Below, piece by piece: positions 1-8,458 of a stretch of DNA of 64,000 nucleotides. This stretch comes from Paenibacillus wulumuqiensis (lineage in GTDB: Bacteria; Bacillota; Bacilli; Paenibacillales; Paenibacillaceae). The notes beneath the pieces were generated by a model. That model did no database searches, was not told the DNA's origin, and saw nothing but the letters and a program-made list of their open reading frames with translations. Where the stretch lies: NCBI RefSeq assembly GCF_000971965.1, contig NZ_LAQP01000016.1:62001-126000 (forward strand). The letters are read 5' to 3'. A program made the position numbers and the translations under genes. Numbering within the stretch: the stretch's first letter is position 1; each line of letters opens with the position of its first letter.

Positions 1-46
1 TGAAGCCAATACTGCCTGCGCCGACAAAGGCAACTTTGAATGACAT
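1..46 (-). CDS. GH4 family glycosidase (alpha-galactosidase/alpha-glucosidase type), 5' end only
   Basis: Only the first 15 codons are inside the window; they read MSFKVAFVGAGSIGF. A GxGS dinucleotide-binding loop right at the N-terminus is the signature of NAD- and metal-dependent glycoside hydrolase family 4 enzymes (MelA, LplD and relatives), which hydrolyse alpha-galactosides or alpha-glucosides in the cytoplasm. An AGGAGGT-like ribosome site (ACCTCC on the plus strand, 52-57) precedes the ATG at 46. An AraC-type regulator lies upstream on the same strand, the usual layout for sugar-use loci. Family assignment rests on 15 residues, so another NAD-binding family remains possible. Confidence 0.6.
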   Translation of the reverse strand, partial: MSFKVAFVGAGSIGF

Positions 47-125
47 GATCTAACCTCCATTTTTCTGTTCGAATCCATTTCGAGTAAGCACGGTGTTTAC
101 TCGTTTATTCTACTTTTAATATGGA

Positions 126-171
126 AGTAAGCGTTATCAATATCATGACCGTTTACCGCGAAAGCTGTCAA
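126..171 (-). promoter_or_regulatory. Promoter and CcpA cre-like operator of the GH4 gene
   Basis: On the minus strand TTGACA (166-171) is followed after 18 nt by CATGAT (142-147). A cre-like sequence, AGTAAGCGTTATCA on the plus strand (126-139), matches 13 of 14 positions of the TGWAANCGNTNWCA consensus. It overlaps the predicted transcription start, which predicts carbon catabolite repression. The -10 is weak (4 of 6). Confidence 0.55.
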
Positions 172-212
172 AAATCCTAACCTTCCGGGTCGCATAGCCG
201 GTTTGCTTTTTA

Positions 213-1118
213 TCAATCATTCGGATCGGAGTAGCCTCTGACGAACCGCTCGGACTGGCTGCGGTATTCGGCGGGGGTCGTACCGGTATGCTTTTTGAAC
301 AGCAGGTGGAAATACTGCCGGCTCGCCACTCCTACATAATCGGCGATCTCGGGAATCGGGATATCCGTCTGACTGAGCAGCATCATCGCTTTATCCATAC
401 GCAGGTCATTCAGATAGGCGGTTGGTGTGATATGCATATGCTTTTTGAAAATGCGGTGCAAATAACCGGGGTGCACATTCACTGCTGCGGCGATCTGCTC
501 CATGCGAATCAAGCGGTCATAGTTTTGGTGCATAAACTGGATGCTGCGCCGGACATACCACTCGCTCTGTGGCAGGTGACTGATCCGCGCTTCCTGATAC
601 AGGCGGGCAATTCGTGTCAGCAGCTGGGCGAACAATAGTTCACCCAGCATCGGGGAAGTCCGCTGCTGATTCAGTTCCAGTACGAGCGATTTGAGCGTGT
701 AATACACTTCCTCGGGATCGGACAGCACGTAATAATCCTGCGGATCGTGGAGCAAAGCAGACAGCTCCTGTTCCTCCCGTATCATATCGCTCAGTACCGA
801 AGAACCGTTCCCCGAACGTACAATGCCAAACTCGATATTCAGCATCCGGCAGGTGGAATCCGGCGCCACGATCAGCCGATGCGGTACATTCGCATCAATG
901 ACGATAAATTGGCCTTTATGCAGCTGCACCGCTTCGGAATATGTGCGGCCATTTGCCAGAGGATATTCCTTTTTTATATCTGCTGCGCCAGACAATGATC
1001 CCTCCTCCGAATGCAATGCTCTGGCGATGCCTGCCTGCCGGTTAACCTGAAGTTCAATCCGGCAGCTTCCCGAGATCATATACATAATTTCCGTAGATGG
1101 ATGCTGATGATAGGCCAT
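213..1118 (-). CDS. AraC-family transcriptional regulator (cupin sensor plus HTH), possibly truncated
   Basis: The translated part (301 residues) has an N-terminal cupin/AraC-binding region beginning MAYHQHPSTEIMYMISG and a C-terminal double helix-turn-helix (about residues 190-290) with the family signature around IAAAVNVHPGYLHRIFK and VASRQYFHLLFKK. Such proteins bind promoter DNA and sense a sugar. It sits just upstream of the GH4 gene on the same strand and is a likely local activator. The ATG at 1118 has no good ribosome site. In the same frame an uninterrupted coding stretch continues upstream to 1454 except for a single TAG at 1152-1154, and the residues between that stop and this ATG (AYYYKQWTDYE) look like normal AraC-family sequence. 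The protein as listed therefore probably lacks its natural N-terminus. Confidence 0.8.
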   Translation of the reverse strand: MAYHQHPSTEIMYMISGSCRIELQVNRQAGIARALHSEEGSLSGAADIKKEYPLANGRTYSEAVQLHKGQFIVIDANVPHRLIVAPDSTCRMLNIEFGIVRSGNGSSVLSDMIREEQELSALLHDPQDYYVLSDPEEVYYTLKSLVLELNQQRTSPMLGELLFAQLLTRIARLYQEARISHLPQSEWYVRRSIQFMHQNYDRLIRMEQIAAAVNVHPGYLHRIFKKHMHITPTAYLNDLRMDKAMMLLSQTDIPIPEIADYVGVASRQYFHLLFKKHTGTTPAEYRSQSERFVRGYSDPND

Positions 1119-1151
1119 CTCGTAGTCGGTCCACTGCTTGTAATAATACGC

Positions 1152-1454
1152 CTAAAAATGCGGACGATGCCTGCCGCCAAGAATATCGCTGCGATACAGT
1201 GTGCCGATAGACTCAGTAATGTGTATGTGACGCACATCTGCATCATCTACAGCTTTATCGCTCCATAGTGAAGACTTGGGCTGCACATGGCCTCCGCCAA
1301 TTTCCGGCATCCCGGAGACAATAGAAATAGAACGTTTATTTCGCTCTGTTACATCCGATCGTTCATGCGGCTTCGTTATCGCCTGAACCGCATAATCTTC
1401 CCTGTACCTTGGTAGAAGATGAATGTCGGGATAATCGTCTTCTGCTCTGCTCAT
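1152..1454 (-). pseudogene. N-terminal part of the AraC regulator, cut off by an in-frame TAG
   Basis: This open stretch is in the same frame as the AraC gene (distance from its end divisible by three). It starts with an ATG at 1454 preceded at good spacing by AAGGGAG, the only convincing ribosome site for the regulator. It codes for about 100 residues ending RHRPHF, then TAG (1152-1154), then AYYYKQWTDYEMAYHQH in frame. A single C-to-T change (CAG to TAG) would explain the break. Alternatives are that this is a sequencing error, or that the upstream piece is an unrelated small protein and the regulator reinitiates downstream. Confidence 0.5.
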
Positions 1455-1691
1455 CGCATTCTCTCCCTTACTAACCGGCATGTTGGCTGATCTGCCTTCA
1501 CTCTCTTTCCCGCATTACACAGCAGCATTCATTGTCTATTGAACGGCTGACGCTGCGCTTTTTATGCCATTGAAATATGTATCTATACTCTGCCATCCTG
1601 ACTGCCATTATTGCAACTTTATTCTTCTATCCTCGTCCATATTATTGTAAATATTAGAATACTTTACCTTTTAACAGAAAGGAATCTTCCG

Positions 1692-2861
1692 ATGAACAAA
1701 AAAACATGGATTACGTTGGCACTCTCCTCGGCGCTGCTGCTGCCGGTATCTCCGGCTTCTGTACAGGCAGCCAGCTCCCCGCAGCTCATTCTTCATTTTG
1801 ATAGCGGCAGTTATACCAGTGAAACTTCGGCAACGCTTTTAGTCCGCAACGGAATCAATTATATGGATATCAGCTATTTGGCGGGCGACCTGGGTTTGGA
1901 GTTCAAAACGGATACTGCCGGCAAACGTGCTTCCTTTAACGGCTGGAACAAGAAATTCGCTGTACGTGACGGCAGCAAAATCGCCATGCTGGATGGCAAA
2001 AGTGTAACCATGCAGTCACCGGCGATAATCCGCAAAAGCAAGCAAACCGACACTCCGTCTGTCTATGTTCCCCTGCGGTTCGCAGCCCAAGCGCTGGATG
2101 GCAAGCTGATTAACCCTGCTGCCGGTAAAGGCAATTACCAGCTTAACAATATCCATACCTACGCGGTTGTAACCGATGTATACCAGGGAACCACCTATAC
2201 GCTGACCAAGCTAAACGGCGATCTGTATGCCACCCGGGGCAAAAAAGATCCGGTCAAGCTGGCTTCCCTCCAAACCGGCTTCGATTCTACCGGCATGGAA
2301 TTCCGCTCCACACCGGGCGGCCTGCTGCTGATTACGGTCAATGACTCTTACGGTGAACCCCATATCAACAGCCAGCAGTTCCAGCTGCTGTTCAAAAATG
2401 GACAGCTAATCCGTCAGACCGGGGCCGATTTTCACTGGGGCGGTATCAATACGGTCAATGGCTACGATGATAAAATCGTTATGAACGATGGCACGAATCT
2501 TCGCATCATTGAAGACAGAACCGGCAACGTGCTCCAGACCCTGAACCTCGTGGAGATGGCCGGCAAAGGCAAAGATCAGAAATACAATGTGGAAGCAATC
2601 GACCAGGACATGGTGCTGATCCGCAATTCCATTGATCATCAGCTGCAGCTGATCAATCGCAAAAACGGCAACAGTGTACTGCTGTATCAGCAGTTCCTGA
2701 CCCCGGAACAGCAGCAGGCGGTTGAAGAAGATACCGGTCCATTCGGCGGCGGCGACCGTCTCAAATTTACCAAGCGCTCGGGCAGTACGCTGTACTTTAC
2801 GTACGCCGACTTTAACGGAGAAAATAAGAAATATACGTACAATCTGGATAAGCTGAATTAA
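1692..2861 (+). CDS. Secreted protein with copper amine oxidase N-terminal-like domain (paralog 1)
   Basis: The 389-residue product starts at the ATG at 1692, behind a GAAAGGAA ribosome site and directly in front of a signal peptide (MNKKTWITLALSSALLLP ending near VQAAS). Residues about 30-145 resemble the copper-amine-oxidase N-terminal (stalk) domain common in secreted Paenibacillus proteins: MLDGKSVTMQSPA followed by VYVPLRFAAQALDGK. The rest (about 155-389) has repeated aromatic and glycine-rich blades, for example LLLITVNDSYGEPHINSQ, and resembles a propeller; I do not recognise its family. The next gene is a clear full-length paralog only 45 nt downstream, so the pair arose by tandem duplication and is probably co-transcribed. 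Function is unknown; the location is outside the membrane or in the wall. Confidence 0.8.
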   Translation: MNKKTWITLALSSALLLPVSPASVQAASSPQLILHFDSGSYTSETSATLLVRNGINYMDISYLAGDLGLEFKTDTAGKRASFNGWNKKFAVRDGSKIAMLDGKSVTMQSPAIIRKSKQTDTPSVYVPLRFAAQALDGKLINPAAGKGNYQLNNIHTYAVVTDVYQGTTYTLTKLNGDLYATRGKKDPVKLASLQTGFDSTGMEFRSTPGGLLLITVNDSYGEPHINSQQFQLLFKNGQLIRQTGADFHWGGINTVNGYDDKIVMNDGTNLRIIEDRTGNVLQTLNLVEMAGKGKDQKYNVEAIDQDMVLIRNSIDHQLQLINRKNGNSVLLYQQFLTPEQQQAVEEDTGPFGGGDRLKFTKRSGSTLYFTYADFNGENKKYTYNLDKLN

Positions 2862-2906
2862 TCGGATCAGCCAGCTGGATGTATATTTGGGAAAGGAATG
2901 ATCATT

Positions 2907-4088
2907 ATGAATAAAAAAATACTAACTTCCTTATTGCTATCATCTGCTCTTCTGCTTCCCACTGTTTATACGCCATCGGTACAAGCTGCTGCCACAGAAA
3001 TGAAATACCAATGGAGCTATCAGGGTGAGGGCTATAACAATTCCTTCGAGGATACGACGATTATACGTAATCGCGTAACCTATATCGAATTCACTTCTTT
3101 AGCCTCGTTGGCAAATCTCGACTATACCTTGGACACGACGGGTAAACGTGCCGGGTTCAACGCTTGGATCAAGAAAATCGCGGTTCGCGACGGCAGCAAA
3201 ATTGCCATGTTGGATGGCAAAAAAGTCACCATGCAAGGAGCTGCTTTTCTGAAAAAAAATCCGCAATCCGAACAGATGGAAGTGTATGTACCTTTCAAAT
3301 TTGCCGTACAGGCGCTCGATGGCAAATACGATGGATATGATCCTGCCACTCATATGGTCAAAGCATCCAATATTCATAATTATTCTTTTATTAGCAAAGC
3401 CTACAAAGGTGTAACCTATACGGTTACCAAAGCAAACGGTGATCTGTTCACTGCTGTCGGCAAAAACAAGCCGATAAAATTAACATCCCTAAATACCAGT
3501 CTGGATCTGAGCGATATCACCATTCGTTCCACCCCCAAAGGGCTGCTGCTGATTACGGTAAATGATTCCTACGGCGAACCTCATATCAACAGCCAGCTAT
3601 TTCAGCTGCTGCTCAAGAAAGGACAGATCATTCGCAGGACCGGAGTAGACTTTAACTGGGGAAGTACCGACCTCGTCGACAGCTATAACAATAATGTTGT
3701 CCTAAATGACGGCAAAAAGCTGCGTATTATCGAAGACGGCACCGGCAAAGTGCTGGAGACAATAGATCTGCTCGATCTCGGCGGTAAAGGCAAAAACCAA
3801 ATGTACAGTATTGAAGCGATCGACGATGATATGATGCTGATCCGTAATACGGCGGATTACCAGCTGCAGCTGATCAGCCGCAAAACCGGCAAAAGTGTCA
3901 TTCTGTTCGACCAGCTGCTTACACCGGAGCAACAGGAATTTGTCAAAATCGACTCGGGACCGATGGGAGCACGCGACGGTCTGACTTTTGTCAAACGAAA
4001 AGGAAATACGCTCTATTTCACCGTCGAAGCTCAAGGTCTCACCAAAAAAACAGTGACATACAACCTCAGCAAATTGGCTGCTCTGTAA
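2907..4088 (+). CDS. Secreted protein with copper amine oxidase N-terminal-like domain (paralog 2)
   Basis: The start is the ATG at 2907, eight bases after GAAAGGAA; the in-frame ATG at 2898 overlaps that ribosome site and is unlikely. A signal peptide (MNKKILTSLLLSSALLLP, cleavage near VQAAA) precedes a domain matching paralog 1 throughout: AGFNAWIKKIAVRDGSKIA, VYVPFKFAVQALDGK and LLLITVNDSYGEPHINSQ recur at the same places. Divergence is moderate, so the duplication is not recent. The gene is followed by a strong bidirectional terminator at 4141-4182. Ligand and function are unknown. Confidence 0.8.
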   Translation: MNKKILTSLLLSSALLLPTVYTPSVQAAATEMKYQWSYQGEGYNNSFEDTTIIRNRVTYIEFTSLASLANLDYTLDTTGKRAGFNAWIKKIAVRDGSKIAMLDGKKVTMQGAAFLKKNPQSEQMEVYVPFKFAVQALDGKYDGYDPATHMVKASNIHNYSFISKAYKGVTYTVTKANGDLFTAVGKNKPIKLTSLNTSLDLSDITIRSTPKGLLLITVNDSYGEPHINSQLFQLLLKKGQIIRRTGVDFNWGSTDLVDSYNNNVVLNDGKKLRIIEDGTGKVLETIDLLDLGGKGKNQMYSIEAIDDDMMLIRNTADYQLQLISRKTGKSVILFDQLLTPEQQEFVKIDSGPMGARDGLTFVKRKGNTLYFTVEAQGLTKKTVTYNLSKLAAL

Positions 4089-4140
4089 CGGTTGCATGGC
4101 TGCTGCTGCATATGCGTGTCTAGAACGTTATGTACAAAAC

Positions 4141-4182
4141 AAAAGCCGGGGAACAGGCATATTACCTGTTCCCCGGCTTTTT
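4141..4182. terminator. Bidirectional terminator between paralog 2 and the malic enzyme
   Basis: A 17-bp perfect stem (AAAAGCCGGGGAACAGG and its complement) encloses a 7-nt loop. The A-tract on one side and T-tract on the other serve both convergent genes. Confidence 0.9.
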
Positions 4183-4232
4183 CATTCACGCCCAAAAACT
4201 ATATATCTACTATCCTGCAGGATATAGACCAT

Positions 4233-5639
4233 TTAACGATACTCCTGCGGTACCCGGCGGGCTACACCGCTCTCAATCGCTGCCCGGATCACGCCATCAC
4301 GCACCAGCTTAACGACCTGATCGTTAAATACCCCCGGAATAATGTACAGCTCATTCAGCTCGTCTTCCTTCACTACCGAAGCGATCGCTTTGGCAGCAGC
4401 GACCTTCATCGCTTCGTTGATCACGCTCGCCCGGCAGTCCAGTGCGCCACGGAAAATGCCCGGGAAGCACAGCACGTTATTGATCTGATTCGGATAATCA
4501 CTGCGTCCGGTAGCCAGTACACGCACATACGGCTCGGCCACTTCCGGGTCAATCTCCGGATCGGGATTCGCCATCGCGAACACGATGCGATCTTCGGCCA
4601 TCGTCTGAATATGGTTAATACTCAGCAGTCCCGGACGGGAGACGCCGACGAATACATCCGCTCCCTGAATGACTTCGGTCAGATCGCCGCGCAGCTTGTC
4701 AGGGTTGCTGTTAGCCGCAATCCAGTTCCACATCTCATGCGGATACTCTTCATCCGACACCAGCGCGCCGCAGCGATCAACGGCGATCAGATTGCGTGCA
4801 CCTGCAGACAGCAGCATTTTCACACATGCTGCTCCGGCCGCTCCAACGCCGAGTACGACAATCTTGGCGGTCTCCAGCGATTTGCCGACGATGCGCAGTG
4901 CATTAAGCAGACCTGCGAGTACGACGACAGCGGTACCATGCTGATCATCATGGAAAACGGGAATATCCAGCTCTTCGGTCAAGCGGCGCTCAATTTCAAA
5001 GCAGCGCGGCGAGCTGATGTCTTCCAGATTGATTCCACCGAATGTAGGTGCCATCCATTTGACCGCATTAATAATCTCTTCCGTATCCGTAGTATTCAGA
5101 CAGATCGGGAATGCATCCACATCCGCAAACTGCTTGAACAGCATCGCTTTACCTTCCATAACGGGCATGGCTGCCTCGGGACCGATATCGCCCAGGCCGA
5201 GTACGGCGGTGCCATCCGAGACGACAGCGACCATATTGCGTTTGACGGTCAATGAAAAGGCTTTTTGCTTGTCTTCATGAATAGCCATACAGACCTTGGC
5301 TACGCCCGGTGTATAGACATGGGACAGGTCTTCACGGTTTTTGACCGGGGTCTTGGGCTGAATTTCGATTTTGCCGCCGAGATGCGCCAGGAAGGTACGG
5401 TCTGAGACGTTGACGACTTTGACACCGGTCAGGGCACCCACCGATTGCAAGATCATCTCACGCACACTCTCCGGCAGATTGACCGTCAGGTCACGTGTCG
5501 TACTCTCCGGGCTGGCATGAATAACGTCAATTGCGACCACATCGCCGCCCGCTTCCCCGATCGCACCGGCTACTTCTCCAAAAGTCACCTGTTTCTTATC
5601 CATCTGTAAACGTATGATCATACTTGTTCCGAGAGCCAT
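4233..5639 (-). CDS. NAD(P)-dependent malic enzyme with N-terminal ACT domain
   Basis: Oxidative decarboxylation of malate to pyruvate in the cytoplasm. The ATG at 5639 (MALGTSMIIRL) is chosen because AACAGGAGG lies eight bases upstream; an in-frame ATG further up at 5666 has no such site. Residues 1-80 form an ACT-like regulatory domain; the malic N-terminal domain follows (VYTPGVAKVCMAI, SDGTAVLGLGDIGPEAAMPVMEGK), then metal and substrate residues in FHDDQHGTAVV and a Rossmann site (VVLGVGAAGAACVKMLL). At 468 residues it exceeds plain bacterial malic enzymes (about 400-410) by the ACT domain. Which of MalS, YtsJ, MleA or YwkA it corresponds to cannot be told, so no symbol is given. Confidence 0.93.
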   Translation of the reverse strand: MALGTSMIIRLQMDKKQVTFGEVAGAIGEAGGDVVAIDVIHASPESTTRDLTVNLPESVREMILQSVGALTGVKVVNVSDRTFLAHLGGKIEIQPKTPVKNREDLSHVYTPGVAKVCMAIHEDKQKAFSLTVKRNMVAVVSDGTAVLGLGDIGPEAAMPVMEGKAMLFKQFADVDAFPICLNTTDTEEIINAVKWMAPTFGGINLEDISSPRCFEIERRLTEELDIPVFHDDQHGTAVVVLAGLLNALRIVGKSLETAKIVVLGVGAAGAACVKMLLSAGARNLIAVDRCGALVSDEEYPHEMWNWIAANSNPDKLRGDLTEVIQGADVFVGVSRPGLLSINHIQTMAEDRIVFAMANPDPEIDPEVAEPYVRVLATGRSDYPNQINNVLCFPGIFRGALDCRASVINEAMKVAAAKAIASVVKEDELNELYIIPGVFNDQVVKLVRDGVIRAAIESGVARRVPQEYR

Positions 5640-5695
5640 GGGGGAATCCTCCTGTTCAATAGTCATAGATTATGTTAAGAAAGCATGCAAATAAA

Positions 5696-5730
5696 AGAGA
5701 ACGCTTACAATAAAGTTCGGACTTATTATA
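5696..5730 (-). promoter_or_regulatory. Malic enzyme promoter with downstream cre site
   Basis: On the minus strand an extended -10 (TGC then TATAAT, 5725-5730) is followed about 10 nt after the likely start by TGTAAGCGTTCTCT (5696-5709), 13 of 14 to the cre consensus. A cre just inside the transcribed region predicts roadblock repression by CcpA. The rest of the 5640-5982 gap holds only weakly structured, T/C-rich sequence and the GAAAGGAAG ribosome site of the next gene. Confidence 0.6.
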
Positions 5731-5982
5731 GCACAGTTTGATCACAAAGAAACCGGGGCAAATGGGATTTTCATCCAGTGGTCATTTAATATGGCGTATT
5801 CCGCTCTTATCCCCTCTCTTCTCCTCATCCTGGACAGGAAACCGTCTGTACTCCATCAGCAGGTTTACCCTTTCCATTTCCAAAATCATCCTGTCGGTGT
5901 ATGGGGTTCCCTGCCATGACTGCGTTACAATTATTGCAGAAGGCAGCACCCAATTCATTGTTTAGGGAAAGGAAGATAGGGA

Positions 5983-6519
5983 ATGATTGCTTACCTGATT
6001 GTAGCGTGTGAAGTGTTATTCTGGGTATTCGTTATCGGCGGTCTGGCTGCGCGTTATATCCTCGGAGCCAAGCGTCTGAGTACATTTCTGCTGATCTGTA
6101 CGCCGTTAATTGATCTGGTACTGCTCATTGCAGCCTTTATGGATCTGCGCAGCGGAGCCACGGCCACGATGGCGCATGGTATTGCCGCAGTGTATATCGG
6201 GGTGTCGCTCGCTTATGGACACCGGATGATCCGCTGGGCGGATGAACGGTTCGCCTACCGGTTCGCTGATGGACAGAGACCGAAGAAACTATATGGACGT
6301 GAGCATGCCCGTCATGAGCGCACCGGCTGGATGATGCATCTGATCTCATGGATCGTCGGTAATGCTCTGCTGCTGTTCATGATCTGGTATGTAGGTGATC
6401 CGTCGCGGACGATTGTACTGAACTCGGTTATCCGGGTGTGGGCGATTGTACTGGCGATCGACTTTGTGATCAGCTTCAGCTATACGCTGTGGCCGCGCAA
6501 ACAAAAAAGCACAGCCTGA
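5983..6519 (+). CDS. Integral membrane protein of unknown function
   Basis: The 178-residue product has about five predicted membrane spans: residues 3-25 (LIVACEVLFWVFVIGGLAAR), 33-55, 62-82, 115-137 and 145-170. A basic, aromatic cytoplasmic loop at about 85-113 (RWADERFAYRF, KKLYGREHARHERTG) separates the third and fourth spans. The start follows GGAAAGGAAGATAGGG. I do not recognise catalytic or transport motifs; small Bacillus membrane proteins of similar layout are annotated only as hypothetical. It stands alone, with a stem overlapping its stop (GCACAGCC...GGGCTGTGC, 6507-6539) and a further hairpin at 6641. Confidence 0.75.
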   Translation: MIAYLIVACEVLFWVFVIGGLAARYILGAKRLSTFLLICTPLIDLVLLIAAFMDLRSGATATMAHGIAAVYIGVSLAYGHRMIRWADERFAYRFADGQRPKKLYGREHARHERTGWMMHLISWIVGNALLLFMIWYVGDPSRTIVLNSVIRVWAIVLAIDFVISFSYTLWPRKQKSTA

Positions 6520-6640
6520 GTTTGATTCCGGGCTGTGCGGTACATTGAACTGCAGTACATTGAATTTTAGCCAATCTGCAGCTTGAACGGCATGTATCTG
6601 TTATGAGGTACTGCTGTATTATCCAGGGAGATTTACATAT

Positions 6641-6691
6641 AAAGGCTGTTCCTGCCGACCTCTGTATTACCGGGTCGCGGGAACAGCCTTT
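6641..6691. terminator. Hairpin terminator between the membrane protein and metQ
   Basis: AAAGGCTGTTCC pairs with GGAACAGCCTTT around a 27-nt interior that can itself fold. T-tracts are short (three to four), so efficiency is uncertain. It probably ends the metNPQ message on the minus strand. Confidence 0.6.
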
Positions 6692-6775
6692 ATGGTTATA
6701 ATCCTATGATGCAGAAGCATGTATCTCTATTCTGCATCATATACCAGAATTCGAGTTTTGAGTTCTGCTTCTTAA

Positions 6776-6808
6776 TATCCTGTATCCTGTATCCTGTATC
6801 CTGTATCC
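6776..6808. repeat. Heptamer tandem repeat (TATCCTG), 4.7 copies
   Basis: Four perfect TATCCTG units plus TATCC end seven bases before the metQ stop codon, i.e. in the metQ 3' UTR. Related arrays occur at 47591 and 51077. Confidence 0.9.
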
Positions 6809-6815
6809 AATTATA

Positions 6816-7676
6816 TTATTTAAATGCAGGTACAGCGATATCGGAATAATTGTCTTCGAGGAATTTCTTCACTTCCGGACCGGCCATATGCTCTTTGAGC
6901 TTCTGGATCGGGGCGGAATCCTTGTTGTCCTCACGTGCTACCAGTGTAATGGCAAAGGTGGAATCCGCCTTTTCCGTAACCAGTGCATCTTTGACCGGCG
7001 TCAGGTTCAGCGGCTTGGCATAAGCTGGAGTCATTGCGACCAGATCCGCTTCATCATACATACGGGCCAGCATCAGCAGGTCCACTTCCTTGAATGCAAA
7101 TTTTTTCGGATTGTCGGTAATGTCTGCCTGTGTAGCGTTCATGCCTACACCGTCCTTGAGTGTAATCATGCCTGCTGCCGCAAGCATCTGCAGCGAGCGT
7201 CCGATATTGGACGGATCATTGGCAATCGCGATTACTGCGCCTTCCGGCAGCTCTTCGATGCTCTTGTACTTTTTGGAATAAGCGCCGTAGATCGCATCAT
7301 AGATCGGCTGGATCGCGACCAGGTTGGAGCCTTTGCTTTCGTTATACTGCGTCATATAAGGAACGTGCTGGAAAAAGTTCGCATCGACTTCCTTGTTCGC
7401 CAGTGCATCATTGGGCTGTACATTGTCGGACAGTACAACGACTTCCAGATTGATGCCGTCTTTTTGAAGCAGTGGCTTCACAATATCCAGAATGTCGGTC
7501 ATTGGTGGGATCAGGGTAGCGACTTTGAGTGTCTGTTCACCATTTGTACCTGTTTCGGTAGCAGCTTGGTCGGGCTTGCTGCCTGTTGCTGCCGTATTGT
7601 CTGCCTTTTGACCGCAGGCTGCGAGCAGCAGGGTCATTGCAAATAGTAAAATGAGTAGTGCTTTCTTGTTCATCAT
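6816..7676 (-). CDS. metQ: Methionine ABC transporter substrate-binding lipoprotein
   Basis: Membrane-anchored receptor that captures methionine outside the cell and delivers it to MetP/MetN. The start at 7676 gives a short lipoprotein signal (MMNKKALLILLFAMTLLLAAC, lipobox LAAC); a longer frame from 7718 adds residues that do not look like a signal. The NlpA/MetQ fold shows in LKVATLIPPMTDILDI, ANFFQHVPYM, VIAIANDPSNIGRSLQML and ALVTEKADSTFAITLVARED. At 286 residues the length is normal. It is the last gene of metN-metP-metQ, 95 nt after metP. Members of the family can bind other small substrates, but the gene order supports methionine. Confidence 0.93.
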   Translation of the reverse strand: MMNKKALLILLFAMTLLLAACGQKADNTAATGSKPDQAATETGTNGEQTLKVATLIPPMTDILDIVKPLLQKDGINLEVVVLSDNVQPNDALANKEVDANFFQHVPYMTQYNESKGSNLVAIQPIYDAIYGAYSKKYKSIEELPEGAVIAIANDPSNIGRSLQMLAAAGMITLKDGVGMNATQADITDNPKKFAFKEVDLLMLARMYDEADLVAMTPAYAKPLNLTPVKDALVTEKADSTFAITLVAREDNKDSAPIQKLKEHMAGPEVKKFLEDNYSDIAVPAFK

Positions 7677-7771
7677 GAATAGGGTACCCCCGTGTGTAGT
7701 ATAATGTGTGAATTTCATTTGTGCCAGAGCGCCTATGCGTGTTAAGCGCAGCTGCTACCAGCGAATTGGAA

Positions 7772-8458
7772 TTACCTTTTGTCGATCAGTCGTGAGATTA
7801 GACTGCCTGTAAACTGGACTGCCTGGACGAGAATAATCATCAGGATGATCATATAGACCATTACATCCGTCTCGAACCGCTGATACCCGTAACGGATCGC
7901 AAAGTCCCCGATCCCTCCACCGCCTACGATACCAACGACCGTGGAATAGGAAATAAAACTGATCGCCGACGTGGTCAATCCGAGCACCATCCCGGAACGT
8001 GCCTCCACATACAGAAATTTGAACACAATCTGCAGTCCGGAAGCGCCCATCGAACGCGCTGATTCCACGACGCCCCGGGGAACGTCCAGTAGTGCCTGCT
8101 CGACGAGCCGCGCATAATAAGCGATCGCGATAATCGACAGCGGCACCGAAGCTGCCTCCGTACCGATCGAAGTTCCAACGACCATGCGGGTGAACGGGAT
8201 CAGGAAGACAACCAGCAGCAGAAAAGGAAAGGAACGGATAATGTTTACGAGGCTGTTCAGCAGTCCTGCCAGATACAGATTCTCATACAGCTGCCCTTTT
8301 TTGGTCAGATAGAGCAGTGTACCGAGCGGCAGCCCGATCAGTACAGCCGCTGCCAGCGAGATCCCGACCATGGTAAAGGTATCACCAATCGCCTGCCAGA
8401 TCTCCGACTGATAGCGGTCCATCATCTCGGCAAATGTACGTGTATTATCCATTTCCAT
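7772..8458 (-). CDS. metP: Methionine ABC transporter permease
   Basis: Membrane channel subunit of the D/L-methionine importer (called metP in Bacillus, metI in E. coli). The 228 residues show about five spans and the permease EAA-type loop (SARSMGASGLQIVFKFLYVEAR), which docks on the MetN ATPase. N-terminal MEMDNTRTFAEMMDRYQSEIW is typical of the family. The gene overlaps metN by 14 nt, so the two are translationally coupled. Confidence 0.93.
   Translation of the reverse strand: MEMDNTRTFAEMMDRYQSEIWQAIGDTFTMVGISLAAAVLIGLPLGTLLYLTKKGQLYENLYLAGLLNSLVNIIRSFPFLLLVVFLIPFTRMVVGTSIGTEAASVPLSIIAIAYYARLVEQALLDVPRGVVESARSMGASGLQIVFKFLYVEARSGMVLGLTTSAISFISYSTVVGIVGGGGIGDFAIRYGYQRFETDVMVYMIILMIILVQAVQFTGSLISRLIDKR

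Noticed and set aside
4092-5255. Long plus-strand open frame opposite the malic enzyme
   Set aside because: Composition is Cys/His/Gln-rich with no family motif; the minus strand codes for a clear malic enzyme over the same bases.
5738-5965. 75-codon plus-strand frame in the malic enzyme upstream gap
   Set aside because: No ribosome site, low-information residues, and it overlaps the promoter region.
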